A program made the translations under genes and the position numbers. Shown one piece after another: positions 8,049-17,279 of a stretch of DNA of 64,000 bases. This DNA comes from Nocardioides jejuensis (GTDB taxonomy: Bacteria > Actinomycetota > Actinomycetes > Propionibacteriales > Nocardioidaceae): contig NZ_SJZJ01000006.1 of NCBI RefSeq assembly GCF_004337475.1, positions 62,001 to 126,000 of the forward strand, written 5' to 3'. The notes under the pieces were generated by a model. That model was not told the origin of the DNA. It saw only the letters and a list, made by a program, of their open reading frames with translations, and made no database searches. The number at the start of each line of letters is the position of its first letter. Position 1 is the first letter of the stretch.

Positions 8049-9446
8049 TCAGGGAAGCAGCGAGCCCATCCAGTCCTCGACGTCGTCCGCCGAGCGCGGA
8101 AGGCTGTCGGAGAGGTTCAGTGAACCGTCCGCGGTGACGACGATGTCGTCCTCGATGCGGATGCCGATGCCGCGCAGCTCCTCGGGGACGAGCAGGTCGT
8201 CGGACTGGAAGTAGAGGCCGGGCTCGACCGTGAGGACCATGCCCTCCTCGAGCTCGCCCCGCGGGTAGACGTCGGCCGAGGCACGGCCGCAGTCGTGCAC
8301 GTCCATGCCGAGCATGTGGCTGGTCCCGTGCAGCGTCCAGCGGGCGTAGACCTTGGAGTCCGGGTCGAGCGCCTCCTCGGCGGAGACGGGGAGCAGGCCG
8401 AGATCGGAGAGCCCGTGGGCGAGCACAGACATCGCGGCCTCGTGCGCGGCAAGGAACCGGGCGCCCGGCTTCACGGCATCGATGCCGGCCTGCTGGGCGG
8501 TGAAGACCAGCGTGTAGAGATCACGCTGCAGGGGAGTGAAGCGCCCCGACACGGGCAGTGTGCGCGTGACGTCGGCGGTGTAGAGGTTGCGGCCCTCGAC
8601 GCCCATGTCGAGGAGGACGAGCTCGCCGGGGACGATCGGTCCGGAGTTCTCGATCCAGTGCAGGGTCGTGGCGTGGGCGCCGCCGCCGACGATCGAGTCG
8701 TAGCCCAGGTCGTTGCCCATCGCACGGGCACGCCGGAAGAACGTGCCCTCGAGCCAGCGCTCGCCGAACTCCAGCACGCGGTCCCACTCGCGGACCGAGT
8801 CGGTGAAGCCGAGGGCGGTGATGTCGCACGCCTCCTGCAGCTCGCCGATCTCCCACGCGTCCTTGACCAGGCGCATCTCCGAGAGCACCTCGGTCAGCTC
8901 CGCGTCCACGCCGTTGACGCGGGCACCGGAGGTGTCGAGCTCGGAGAGATGCCGCACCTCGACGCCGAGCGAGGAGGTCATCTCGTGCAGCGACGGTCGC
9001 CGCCCGGCCCACAGCTCGCCGTACTGCCGGTCGCGGAAGAACTCGTCGGTCTCGCGCGAGGAGCGGGGCCGCGCGTAGAGCACCGACTCGCCGGACGGCT
9101 CGACGACGAGCACGGCGTCGGAGGTCTGGTTGCCGGAGAGCCAGGTGTGCGCAGTGTCGGGGCGGAAGCGGTAGTCGGTGTCGTTGGAGCGCACCTTGTA
9201 GCTGCCCGCCGGGATCACCAGCCGCTCGCCGGGGAACGCCGCGGCGAGGCCCTTGCGGCGCCCGGCAGCCAGCGAAGCCACCGGGTGCGGAGGCAGGTCG
9301 AGCTCACGGTCGCCCCACCCTGTACGCATGAACGCTGCGTACGCCGCCGGCACCGCAGGGTCGTGCGACTCGATGCGCGGGGTCTCCGCTGCGTCGGTCG
9401 TCTGGGGAGTCGCGGTTTCCGGGGCGTCTGTCTGGGGCTCGGTCAC
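8049..9446 (-). CDS. pepP: Xaa-Pro aminopeptidase (aminopeptidase P family)
   Basis: A 465-residue M24B metallopeptidase that removes N-terminal residues before proline. The N-terminal creatinase-like domain (about 30-200) is followed by the pita-bread domain. All five dinuclear metal ligands are visible: Asp in LLDMGVEGRN, Asp in LYTADVTRT, His in HGTSHMLGMDVHD, Glu in TVEPGLYF and Glu in RIEDDI. The GTG start at 9446 has GGGGAG upstream. The first 30 residues are a low-complexity Thr/Pro/Ala tail. It is cytosolic and divergent from the PrsW operon. Confidence 0.94.
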   Translation of the reverse strand: MTEPQTDAPETATPQTTDAAETPRIESHDPAVPAAYAAFMRTGWGDRELDLPPHPVASLAAGRRKGLAAAFPGERLVIPAGSYKVRSNDTDYRFRPDTAHTWLSGNQTSDAVLVVEPSGESVLYARPRSSRETDEFFRDRQYGELWAGRRPSLHEMTSSLGVEVRHLSELDTSGARVNGVDAELTEVLSEMRLVKDAWEIGELQEACDITALGFTDSVREWDRVLEFGERWLEGTFFRRARAMGNDLGYDSIVGGGAHATTLHWIENSGPIVPGELVLLDMGVEGRNLYTADVTRTLPVSGRFTPLQRDLYTLVFTAQQAGIDAVKPGARFLAAHEAAMSVLAHGLSDLGLLPVSAEEALDPDSKVYARWTLHGTSHMLGMDVHDCGRASADVYPRGELEEGMVLTVEPGLYFQSDDLLVPEELRGIGIRIEDDIVVTADGSLNLSDSLPRSADDVEDWMGSLLP

Positions 9447-9482
9447 GCTCCCCACGATACGGGCGTGAAACATGTGAACGGA

Positions 9483-9488
9483 TAGGCT
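9483..9488 (+). promoter_or_regulatory. -10 box of the PrsW-GTPase operon (leaderless)
   Basis: TAGGCT ends 7 nt before ATG 9496. Confidence 0.6.
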
Positions 9489-9495
9489 TCGCCGC

Positions 9496-10680
9496 ATGTC
9501 AGTGACCGTGCCGCAGCCTCGTGCCACGCGCGACACGGTTCTCTTCACCGTCATCGTCGCGGTCGTTGCCGCGCTCGCGGCTGTCCCCACCGGTCTGGTG
9601 ATCCTGCTGTCCGGCGGCGGGCCGATCGTCTTCGTGGCCGCGCTCTTCGCGCTGGTGCCCGTCGGTCCGGTCGTCGCGGCGTACCTCTGGCTGGATCGCT
9701 ACGAGCCCGAGCCGAAGGTGCTGCTCGCGCTCGGCCTGGCCTGGGGTGCCTGTGTGGCGACGTTCCTCGCCCTCCTCGCGCAGGAGGTCGGCACCGTGAT
9801 CCTGTCGCTCTCCGACCAGGCCAGCGCGACCATCGTGGCGCCGCTGACCGAGGAGTTCGCCAAGGGCCTCTTCCTCGTGCTGCTCCTGCTCTGGCGCCGC
9901 CACGAGTACGACGGAGTGCTCGACGGCATCGTCTACGCCGGCATGGTCGGTGTGGGTTTCGCCTTCACCGAGAACGTCCTCTACCTCGCGATGGCCTGGA
10001 ACGGCACGGACGGTGCGCCGGGTGGCCTCGCCGGCCTCACCTCGACGTTCGTGATCCGCTGCCTGTTCAGCCCGTTCGCGCACCCCTTCTTCACGGCGAT
10101 GACCGGCATCGGCATCGGACTCGCGATCCAGAGCCGCAGCGCGCTCGGCCGTCTCGGCTGGCCGCTCGTCGGCTACCTGCTCGCGGTGCTCTGCCATGCC
10201 GCCTGGAACACCTCCGCGACCTTCTCGGGCGGCACCGGCTTCATCGCGGCGTACGCGATCGTGATGCTGCCGGCGTTCCTGCTCGCGGTGGGCTTCGCGA
10301 TCTGGGTGCGTGGTCGCGAAGAGGCCGTGCTGACCAGCGCGCTGCACGACGCGGCGGGTCGGGGCTTCCTGCACCCTGCGCATGTCCCGTACGTCGTCGA
10401 CCTGCGGCGTCGGCGCGCAGCACGGCGGCATGCACATCTCGCGGGCGGTCCCCGCGCAGGTCGGGCGATGCGGGACTACCAGCAGGCCGCGATCGAACTC
10501 GGGTACCTTCACCACCGGTTCCTCCGGGGGACTGCACCGCGCGACGCCGTCGCCCGCGGTCAGGCCTTCGTGGAGCTCCTGCAGCGGCTCGGGCCCGCTG
10601 TCGTCTTCCCGCCTGACGGATCGACGCCCACTGCTTCGCCCCTTTCCCACCACGCTGCCCCAGGAGACCGACCCGCATGA
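9496..10680 (+). CDS. prsW: PrsW-family intramembrane glutamic protease
   Basis: A 394-residue protein with about eight membrane helices and the PrsW motifs: EExxK as Glu119-Glu120-Phe-Ala-Lys, FTEN at 157-160, HPFFT at 196-200 and CHAAWN at 233-238. B. subtilis PrsW cuts the anti-sigma factor RsiW, so a role in releasing a regulator from the membrane is plausible. The polar C-terminal part (about 275-394) is an actinobacterial extension rich in Arg, with no recognised domain. It overlaps the next gene by 4 nt (ATGA) and is transcribed from a leaderless promoter. Confidence 0.9.
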   Translation: MSVTVPQPRATRDTVLFTVIVAVVAALAAVPTGLVILLSGGGPIVFVAALFALVPVGPVVAAYLWLDRYEPEPKVLLALGLAWGACVATFLALLAQEVGTVILSLSDQASATIVAPLTEEFAKGLFLVLLLLWRRHEYDGVLDGIVYAGMVGVGFAFTENVLYLAMAWNGTDGAPGGLAGLTSTFVIRCLFSPFAHPFFTAMTGIGIGLAIQSRSALGRLGWPLVGYLLAVLCHAAWNTSATFSGGTGFIAAYAIVMLPAFLLAVGFAIWVRGREEAVLTSALHDAAGRGFLHPAHVPYVVDLRRRRAARRHAHLAGGPRAGRAMRDYQQAAIELGYLHHRFLRGTAPRDAVARGQAFVELLQRLGPAVVFPPDGSTPTASPLSHHAAPGDRPA

Positions 10681-12407
10681 GTGAGTCCACGAAGATGCTC
10701 ACCGCGCTGGTGCGTCTCCGCGGCGCGCTCCAGGGTGCCGTGCTGCCGCTCGACGTCCCGGGCGTTGAGGCCGAGCGCGACGCGCGCGTGGCGATGATCG
10801 ACCAGCTCGAGGACTACGTCATCCCGCGGCTGACCGCGATCGACGGTCCGCTGCTCACCGTCGTCGGTGGTTCGACCGGAGCCGGCAAGTCGACGCTGGT
10901 CAACTCGCTGATCGGCAACCGGGTGACCGAGCCCGGCCTGCTGCGCCCGACGACCCGCTCGCCCGTCCTGGTGCACAACCCGGCCGATGCCGAGTGGTTC
11001 GGCCAGGACCGGATCCTCCCGGACCTCGTGCGCTCCGACCGCTCGACCGGCGACACCACCACGCTCCAGCTCGTGGCCAGCGAGAAGGTGCCCGCGGGCC
11101 TGGCGATCCTCGACGCCCCCGACGTCGACTCGGTCGAGGAGGCGAACCGCGTCCTCGCGGCGCAGCTCCTCGCCGCCGCCGACCTCTGGCTCTTCGTCAC
11201 CAGTGCCGCCCGCTACGCCGACCAGGTGCCGTGGGACTACCTCAAGAAGGCTGCCGAGCGGTCCACGTCCGTCGCGATCGTGCTCGACCGCACCGCCGAC
11301 GACGCCGTCGAGACCGTCGCCACCCACCTGGCACGCATGCTCGCCGCCCGAGGCCTCAAGGACTCCCCGCTCTTCATCGTGCGTGAGGGCCACCCCGACG
11401 AGGACGGCCTGCTTCCTGCGTCGTACGTCGCCGACATCCGCGGCTGGCTCGAGGCGCTCGCCGACGACGCCGACGCCCGCGACGCCGTCGTGAAGCAGAC
11501 GCTCGAGGGCGCGATCCGCGTGATCAGCGCGCGCACCTACGAGATCGCCTCGGTCGTCGAGGACCACGGCAAGGCGCTGCTCTCGCTGCGTGCCGACGCC
11601 GACCGCGCCTACGACCGCGCGCTCGACGGGATCAGCAAGGCCACGGCCGACGGCACCCTCCTGCGCGGTGAGGTGCTCGCCCGCTGGCAGGAGTTCGTCG
11701 GCACGGGCGAACTGCTCAAGACACTCGAGAACAAGGTCGGCGGCCTCCGCGACCGGCTCGTCAACGCGGTCAAGGGCAAGCCCGCCCAGGTCGAGCGGGT
11801 CACCCACGCGGTCGAGTCCGGCCTCGAGAAGCTGCTCATCGAGCACGCCGAGAACGCCGCCGAGCAGGCCGCGGGCTACTGGGGCTCCACCGGCCCGGGC
11901 CGCGGCCTCCTCCAGGCGCAGGATCACGACCTGGATCGCGCGTCGCGCCAGTTCCGCCGGGACGCCGAGACCCTGGTCCGCGACTGGCAGCACGGCGTCC
12001 TCGAGATGGTCCGCGCCGAGGGTGCCGACAAGCGCACCACCGCGCGCTACCTGGCGTACGGCGTCAACGGCCTGGCCGTCGCGCTGATGGTCGTGACCTT
12101 CTCCGCCACGGCGGGCCTGTCCGGTGCCGAGGTCGGTATCGCCGGTGGCAGCGCCGTCCTCGGACAGAAGCTGCTCGAGGCGGTCTTCGGCGACCAGGCG
12201 GTGCGCACGCTCGCCGAGCGCGCCCGCAAGGACCTCGACCGCCGGGTGCAGGAGCTCTTCGCGAGCGAGCGGGCACGCTTCACTCACGTCCTCGACGACC
12301 TGGGCGTCGACTCGCGCAGCCCCGAGCTGCTCCGTGCGGCTGCGCGTCGCGTCGACGACCTGCGCTTCGCTGCGCAGTCCGACTCCATCTCCACCGAAAG
12401 CGTGTGA
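10677..12407 (+). CDS. Dynamin-like/GTPase-domain membrane protein (first of pair)
   Basis: A 576-residue protein. The GTPase domain is near the N-terminus, with P-loop GGSTGAGKST at 64-73 and a G3-like DAPD at 145-148 in place of DxxG. A long alpha-helical, charged middle region (about 270-450) follows. Then comes a hydrophobic patch around 455-500 (YGVNGLAVALMVV, then a Gly-rich segment), and a helical tail. This layout (GTPase, helical stalk, membrane paddle) resembles bacterial dynamin-like proteins such as mycobacterial IniA. It overlaps its neighbours on both sides by 4 nt and is followed by a paralogue, as dynamin-like proteins often occur in pairs. Confidence 0.8.
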   Translation: MSESTKMLTALVRLRGALQGAVLPLDVPGVEAERDARVAMIDQLEDYVIPRLTAIDGPLLTVVGGSTGAGKSTLVNSLIGNRVTEPGLLRPTTRSPVLVHNPADAEWFGQDRILPDLVRSDRSTGDTTTLQLVASEKVPAGLAILDAPDVDSVEEANRVLAAQLLAAADLWLFVTSAARYADQVPWDYLKKAAERSTSVAIVLDRTADDAVETVATHLARMLAARGLKDSPLFIVREGHPDEDGLLPASYVADIRGWLEALADDADARDAVVKQTLEGAIRVISARTYEIASVVEDHGKALLSLRADADRAYDRALDGISKATADGTLLRGEVLARWQEFVGTGELLKTLENKVGGLRDRLVNAVKGKPAQVERVTHAVESGLEKLLIEHAENAAEQAAGYWGSTGPGRGLLQAQDHDLDRASRQFRRDAETLVRDWQHGVLEMVRAEGADKRTTARYLAYGVNGLAVALMVVTFSATAGLSGAEVGIAGGSAVLGQKLLEAVFGDQAVRTLAERARKDLDRRVQELFASERARFTHVLDDLGVDSRSPELLRAAARRVDDLRFAAQSDSISTESV

Positions 12408-14059
12408 TCACCGTGCTCGATGGTGTCAAGAAGCTGGTTTCCTCGAGCTCGGGGGTCGGCCGCCGTGCCGAGGCCCTTGAAGCCGTTGTCGAGGCAGGCC
12501 GTGGCCGTCTCGACGATGCGCTCCTCGACGAGGCGCACCAGGTCGCTGACCGGGTCTCCGAGCGGCTCCGCCTGTCGGCGCACCACACCGTGGTGGGCCT
12601 CGCCGGCGCGACGGGCTCCGGCAAGTCCTCGACGTTCAACGCGCTGACCGGGCTGGAGCTCTCCGCCGTCGGCGTACGCCGGCCCACGACGTCGTGGGCC
12701 ACCGCGTGCGTCTGGGGTGGCGAAGGTGCCGGCGACCTGCTCACGTGGCTCGGCATCCCGCCGCGCCACCACGTCACGCGCGACTCGATGCTCGACAGCT
12801 CGAAGCAGGACGACGCCTTCGACGGCGTGGTCCTCCTCGACCTGCCCGACCACGACTCGACCGACGTCTCGCACCACCTCGAGGCCGACCGCCTGGTCCA
12901 GCTCGCCGACGTTCTCGTCTGGGTCCTCGACCCGCAGAAGTACGCCGACGCGGCGATCCACAACCGCTACCTCAAGCCGATGGCCTCGCACGCCGGCGTG
13001 ATGATCGTGGTGCTCAACCACATCGACACCGTCCCCGAGGACCGACGCGAGCAGATGCTCTCCGACGTACGCCGCCTGCTTGCGGCCGACGGTCTGGCCG
13101 ACGTCCCGGTGTTCGCCGTCAGCGCTCGCCACGGCGACAACATGGAGAAGCTCCGCAAGGAGATCGCCAAGCGCGTCGCGTCGAAGAAGTCGACGCGCAA
13201 GCGGCTGGAGGCCGACGTCAAGGCGGTCGGGGAGAAGCTCTCCGCCGTCTCCGGCACCGCGGTCCCCAAGGCGCTGGGCGGCGATGTCTCCGCTGAGCTC
13301 GATGAAGCGCTGGCCGACGCCGCCGGCGTGCCCGTCGTGGTGGAGGCCGTCGAGGCCTCGGCCCGCTTGCGCGCTGCGCGTGCCACCGGCTGGCCGGTCG
13401 TCGCCTGGGTCACGAAGCTCAAGCCGGACCCGCTCAAGCGCCTCCACCTCGACCTCGGTCAGGAGGGCCGCGCGCTGGTGAAGTCCGCGCGCACCTCCAT
13501 CCCCGAGCCGACGCCCGTGCAGAGCGCCCGCGTAGACGCCGCCGTGCGTGCGGCGTGCGACGAGGTCGGCGCGGGGCTGGCCAAGCCGTGGCAGCAGGCC
13601 ATCCGTGGCGCTGCGACCGCGCGGCTCAGCGATCTCAACAACCGTCTCGACCACACGCTGGCCTCGACCGACCTCGGTGTCGCCCGCGTCCCGTGGTGGG
13701 CCGCGCTGGTGCGCGTCGTCCAGTGGCTGCTGATCCTCGCTGCTCTCGTCGGTGGTGTCTGGCTCGCGGGTGTCGGTCTGGCCGGCTACCTGCAGTTCGA
13801 CGTGCCCTCGCCGAAGGTCGGGCCGGTCGCGGTGCCGACGCTCCTGCTGCTCGGGGGAGTGGTCGGCGGCATCCTGCTGGCGCTGCTCTGCCGGGTACTG
13901 GTGGGGGTCTCCGCCCGATCGCGGGCCCGCTCCGCGGATCGTCGTCTGCGTGACGGCATCCACGCCGTGGCCCAGGACCTGGTGCTGTCGCCGATCAACA
14001 CCGAGCTGGCGACGTACACGACCGTGCGCGAGCAGTTGGCCAACGTCCTGAAGAAGTAA
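12404..14059 (+). CDS. Dynamin-like/GTPase-domain membrane protein (second of pair)
   Basis: A 551-residue protein with P-loop GATGSGKSS at 68-76, DLPD at 146-149 (G3) and NHID at 205-208 (an N-x-x-D G4 motif). A helical region and two membrane helices (about 431-461 and 476-500) separated by a short loop follow, then a cytoplasmic C-terminal helix. GTG 12404 overlaps the previous stop by 4 nt; GTG 12413 is an alternative start. It is likely a heteromeric partner of the preceding GTPase, remodelling or stabilising the membrane. The link to PrsW is inferred from the operon alone. Confidence 0.8.
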   Translation: MITVLDGVKKLVSSSSGVGRRAEALEAVVEAGRGRLDDALLDEAHQVADRVSERLRLSAHHTVVGLAGATGSGKSSTFNALTGLELSAVGVRRPTTSWATACVWGGEGAGDLLTWLGIPPRHHVTRDSMLDSSKQDDAFDGVVLLDLPDHDSTDVSHHLEADRLVQLADVLVWVLDPQKYADAAIHNRYLKPMASHAGVMIVVLNHIDTVPEDRREQMLSDVRRLLAADGLADVPVFAVSARHGDNMEKLRKEIAKRVASKKSTRKRLEADVKAVGEKLSAVSGTAVPKALGGDVSAELDEALADAAGVPVVVEAVEASARLRAARATGWPVVAWVTKLKPDPLKRLHLDLGQEGRALVKSARTSIPEPTPVQSARVDAAVRAACDEVGAGLAKPWQQAIRGAATARLSDLNNRLDHTLASTDLGVARVPWWAALVRVVQWLLILAALVGGVWLAGVGLAGYLQFDVPSPKVGPVAVPTLLLLGGVVGGILLALLCRVLVGVSARSRARSADRRLRDGIHAVAQDLVLSPINTELATYTTVREQLANVLKK

Positions 14060-14069
14060 GCGGAGTCAC

Positions 14070-14103
14070 GGACTAGTCGTTTTAGTCCACTAATTTTGTA
14101 GTG
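14070..14103 (+). promoter_or_regulatory. AT-rich promoter region with two inverted repeats before the cysteine dioxygenase gene
   Basis: GGACTA (14070-14075)/TAGTCC (14083-14088) and CACTA (14088-14092)/TAGTG (14099-14103) are adjacent inverted repeats. They overlap a possible -10 TAATTT (14091-14096) and end 4 nt before the first ATG. The segment is far more AT-rich than its surroundings. Such tandem palindromes suit a repressor sensing a sulfur metabolite, but no regulator is encoded nearby. Confidence 0.45.
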
Positions 14104-14107
14104 TTTA

Positions 14108-14656
14108 ATGGGTGCCATGCACCCGACCCCTGCTCACTCGCTGACCCTCGAGGAGCTCGCCGACTGGACCCGCCGCGTCGCGGACGAGGTCCACCGCGGC
14201 GAGCACGAGATCAGTGCCGACGCCGACGAGCGCTGGCACGTCCGGGTGCACTGCGACGACCAGGTCGACGTCTGGCTGATCAGCTGGACCGCGGACCAGG
14301 GCACCGAGCTGCACGACCACGGAGGCTCCGCCGGTGCCTTCACCGTGGTGCAGGGCCGGCTGACCGAGACCGCGTGGGCCGGCGGCGTCGCGCCGTCCCG
14401 GGAAGGTGCGCGCAGCCGCCGCGAGGGTCACCTCGTCGACCTGACCCGTGAGGCGGGGGAGACCTCGGTGTTCGGCGGGCACTACGTCCACGACGTCCGC
14501 AACGTTGATGGTGAGGTGGCCGTCAGCGTGCACGCGTACTCACCGCCGCTCTCGCGGATGCATTACTACACTGTGGAGACGGGCCGACTGGTCCGTCGAG
14601 CCTCCCTCTGGACCGACGACCCCGAAGCGTCCGCTCCTGCTCAGGAGGCGTCATGA
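14108..14656 (+). CDS. Cysteine dioxygenase family protein
   Basis: A 182-residue cupin. The iron ligands of cysteine dioxygenase are visible: His69 and His71 in TELHDHGGSAGAF and His128 in HYVHDVRN. The enzyme oxidises L-cysteine to cysteine sulfinate; related thiol dioxygenases use 3-mercaptopropionate, so the substrate is not certain. ATG 14108 and ATG 14117 are both possible starts; neither has a strong ribosome binding site. The stop overlaps the rhodanese start by 4 nt, indicating coupled synthesis. Confidence 0.88.
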   Translation: MGAMHPTPAHSLTLEELADWTRRVADEVHRGEHEISADADERWHVRVHCDDQVDVWLISWTADQGTELHDHGGSAGAFTVVQGRLTETAWAGGVAPSREGARSRREGHLVDLTREAGETSVFGGHYVHDVRNVDGEVAVSVHAYSPPLSRMHYYTVETGRLVRRASLWTDDPEASAPAQEAS

Positions 14657-15084
14657 AGACTTTCGACTCGGTCGACGCGATGCTGGCCGACGCCCGCGAC
14701 GGGCTGCGCCGCTTCTCGCCGCAGGAGGCCCGCGACGCCGTCGCCGCCGGCGCGCGGATGGTCGACATCCGTCCGGAGTGGCAGCGTCGAGCGGACGGGG
14801 AGATCCCCGGGGCGCTCGTCGTCGAGCGCAACCACCTCGAGTGGCGGCTCCACCCCGACTCGGATGCGCGCCTCCCGCAGGCGCGGCCGGGGCAGCGCTG
14901 GATCGTCGTGTGCACCGAGGGCTACACGTCGTCGCTCGCCGCCGCGTCGCTCAACTCGCTCGGCGTTCCGGCAGCGGATCTCGAGGGTGGTCTCCATGCG
15001 TGGCGTGCCGCTGGCCTGCCGGTCGTGCCGGGTGGTACACCGGTGGAACAGCTGGTCCACGTCGCCACCCGAGGAGCCGCGTGA
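14653..15084 (+). CDS. Rhodanese-like domain protein
   Basis: A 143-residue single rhodanese domain with active-site Cys87 in CTEGYTSS and the CH2-like start MVDIRPEWQR. The family transfers sulfane sulfur as an enzyme persulfide. The pairing with cysteine dioxygenase is common in actinobacteria and suggests handling of sulfur or persulfide made during cysteine breakdown. An Opu-type importer follows after 49 bp. Confidence 0.88.
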   Translation: MKTFDSVDAMLADARDGLRRFSPQEARDAVAAGARMVDIRPEWQRRADGEIPGALVVERNHLEWRLHPDSDARLPQARPGQRWIVVCTEGYTSSLAAASLNSLGVPAADLEGGLHAWRAAGLPVVPGGTPVEQLVHVATRGAA

Positions 15085-15133
15085 CTCACTCCACCATCCG
15101 CCCCGCTTCGCTCCCCGGAAGCCGGGGCCCCCG

Positions 15134-15949
15134 ATGATCGAGTTCCGCTCCGTCAGCAAGACGTTTGCTGACGGCACCACTGCCGTCCGCGATTTCAACC
15201 TCGTGCTGCCCTCGCGCACGACGACCGTCCTGGTCGGGTCGTCGGGCTGTGGCAAGACGACACTGCTCCGCATGGTCAACCGGCTCATCGAGCCCAGCTC
15301 CGGCCAGGTGCTGATCGACGACGTCGACGTCGCGACGCGCAACCCCGTCGAGCTGCGGCGTTCGATCGGCTACGTGATGCAGCACGCCGGGCTGCTCCCG
15401 CACCGGCGCGTGGTCGACAACGTGGCGGTGCCGCTGCGTCTGTCGGGCGTCCCGCGCACTGAGGCCACCGCCCGCGCCCTGGCCGCGCTGGAGACGGTCG
15501 GGCTCGACCCTGCGCTGGCGCGGCGCTATCCGCGACAGCTCTCGGGCGGTCAGCAGCAGCGCGTCGGGGTGGCCCGCGGCCTGGTCGCGGACCCCAACAT
15601 CCTGTTGATGGACGAGCCCTTCGGCGCCGTCGACCCGATCGTCCGGGTCGACCTGCAGCGTGAGCTGCTGCGGCTCCAGCGGGAGCTCGGCAAGACCATC
15701 GTCTTCGTCACGCATGACATCGACGAGGCGTTCCTCCTCGGCGACCAGGTGGTGATCCTGCGGCGCGGCGGCGAGGTGGCGCAGGTCGGCACGCCGGCCG
15801 AGATCCTCGCGGCTCCGGCAGACGACTTCGTACGCAGCTTCGTCGGGCTCGATCGCGCCCACCGGGCCCTGCACATCGAGGAGCGGGGTGGCCAGCGCGT
15901 CGTCGTCGACGGTGACGGGCGGCCCGCGGGTGTCCTGGATCCCGCATGA
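15134..15949 (+). CDS. OpuC-type ABC importer, ATP-binding subunit
   Basis: A 271-residue ATPase with Walker A GSSGCGKTT at 35-43, signature LSGGQQQR, Walker B LLMDEPFGAVDP and H-loop VTHDIDEAF. It belongs to the glycine betaine/carnitine/choline subfamily. It lacks a C-terminal CBS domain pair; only a short tail follows the ABC core, unlike B. subtilis OpuCA. It is the first of four importer genes; it overlaps the first permease by 4 nt. The 49-bp gap before it has no clear ribosome binding site or promoter, so read-through from the cysteine dioxygenase-rhodanese genes is possible. Confidence 0.92.
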   Translation: MIEFRSVSKTFADGTTAVRDFNLVLPSRTTTVLVGSSGCGKTTLLRMVNRLIEPSSGQVLIDDVDVATRNPVELRRSIGYVMQHAGLLPHRRVVDNVAVPLRLSGVPRTEATARALAALETVGLDPALARRYPRQLSGGQQQRVGVARGLVADPNILLMDEPFGAVDPIVRVDLQRELLRLQRELGKTIVFVTHDIDEAFLLGDQVVILRRGGEVAQVGTPAEILAAPADDFVRSFVGLDRAHRALHIEERGGQRVVVDGDGRPAGVLDPA

Positions 15950-16593
15950 CGTGGTTCCTCGACAACGCCGACCGGATCGGTGACCTCACCCTGCGTCACC
16001 TGTGGCTGAGCGTCCTCCCGGTGCTGCTCGGCTTCCTCCTGGCCGTGCCGATCGGGTGGTGGGCACAGCGGCACCCGCGGATCGGAGCGGTCGTGCTCGG
16101 CTCGGGGAGCATCCTCTACACGGTGCCCTCGCTGCCGCTGCTGGTGATCCTCCCGGGCGTGCTGGGCACGAGCTTCCTCGACCCGATCAACGTGGTCGTC
16201 GTGCTGACCCTCTACGCCGTGGCGTTGCTGGTCCGGACGGCGGCCGACGCCTTCGCCCAGGTGCCCCGCGACGTCGTGGATGCCGCTGATGCCACCGGGC
16301 ACTCGTCGGCGCAGCGTGCGCTGCGCGTCGAGCTGCCACTCGCCGGGCCGGTGCTGCTGGCCGGCGTACGGGTGGCGTCGGTGAGCACCGTCAGCCTGGT
16401 CACCGTCGGCGCGCTGATCGGGGTCTCCAACCTCGGCTCGCTCTTCACCGAGGGCTTCCAGCGCTCGAACACGCCGGAGATCGTGATCGGGCTCGCTGTG
16501 GTGGTGGCGCTCGCGCTCGCCCTCGACACGATCTGGGTGCTGCTCGGGCGGGTGCTGATGCCTTGGGTGCGCGGAGCGAGGACGACCGCATGA
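15946..16593 (+). CDS. OpuC-type ABC importer, permease subunit 1
   Basis: A 215-residue membrane protein with about six helices and the EAA-like loop of binding-protein-dependent permeases (DVVDAADATGHSSAQRALRV). It pairs with the second permease to form the transmembrane channel for a quaternary amine or similar osmolyte. Its start overlaps the ATPase gene by 4 nt, and its stop overlaps the next permease by 4 nt. Confidence 0.92.
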   Translation: MTWFLDNADRIGDLTLRHLWLSVLPVLLGFLLAVPIGWWAQRHPRIGAVVLGSGSILYTVPSLPLLVILPGVLGTSFLDPINVVVVLTLYAVALLVRTAADAFAQVPRDVVDAADATGHSSAQRALRVELPLAGPVLLAGVRVASVSTVSLVTVGALIGVSNLGSLFTEGFQRSNTPEIVIGLAVVVALALALDTIWVLLGRVLMPWVRGARTTA

Positions 16594-17243
16594 GCAACGT
16601 CTTCGTCCAGGCGGCCGACTGGCTCACGGACTCCGCCCACTGGCAGGGGCCGGACGGCGTACCTGCGCGGCTGAGTGAGCACGTCGGCTACTCCGCCCTC
16701 ACCGTGGCGATCGCCGCGGCGATCGCGCTGCCGCTCGGGCTCTGGATCGGTCACACCGGCCGGCTGCGTGGCGTGGCCATCGCCCTGACCGGAGCCCTGC
16801 GCGCGCTGCCCACGCTCGGCCTGCTCACGCTGGTCGTGCTGTGGATGGGCATCGGGCTGACGCCGCCGATCCTGGCCCTCGTGGTGCTCGCGGTGCCACC
16901 GCTGCTCGCCGGTGCCTACGCCGGAGTGGAGTCCGTCGACCAGCGCACGGTGGACTCCGCCCGCGGCCTCGGCTTCACGGAATGGCAGGTGCTGATGCGC
17001 GTCGAGGTGCCGCTCGCGCTGCCGCTGATCCTCGGGGGCGTGCGTTCGGCGGTCCTGCAGGTCGTGTCGACCGCGACCGTCGCGGCGTACATCGGGCTGG
17101 GTGGACTCGGCCGCTACCTGATCGACGGCATCGCCGTCCGCGACTATCCCCAGACCCTGGCCGGCTCGCTGGTGGTCGTCGTTCTCGCGCTGGCTCTGGA
17201 CGGGGCGTTCGCAGTCGCGCAACGATCAGCAGCACGTTCATGA
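16590..17243 (+). CDS. OpuC-type ABC importer, permease subunit 2
   Basis: A 217-residue permease with about six membrane helices and the EAA-type loop TVDSARGLGFTEWQVLMRV. The ATG at 16590 gives the usual 4-nt overlap with the upstream gene; an in-frame ATG 27 nt earlier is less likely. It is the partner of permease subunit 1. The binding protein gene starts 36 bp downstream. Confidence 0.92.
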   Translation: MSNVFVQAADWLTDSAHWQGPDGVPARLSEHVGYSALTVAIAAAIALPLGLWIGHTGRLRGVAIALTGALRALPTLGLLTLVVLWMGIGLTPPILALVVLAVPPLLAGAYAGVESVDQRTVDSARGLGFTEWQVLMRVEVPLALPLILGGVRSAVLQVVSTATVAAYIGLGGLGRYLIDGIAVRDYPQTLAGSLVVVVLALALDGAFAVAQRSAARS

Positions 17244-17279
17244 GTCTGTTGCTCCCCACCCGATGAGAAGAGGAACCCC

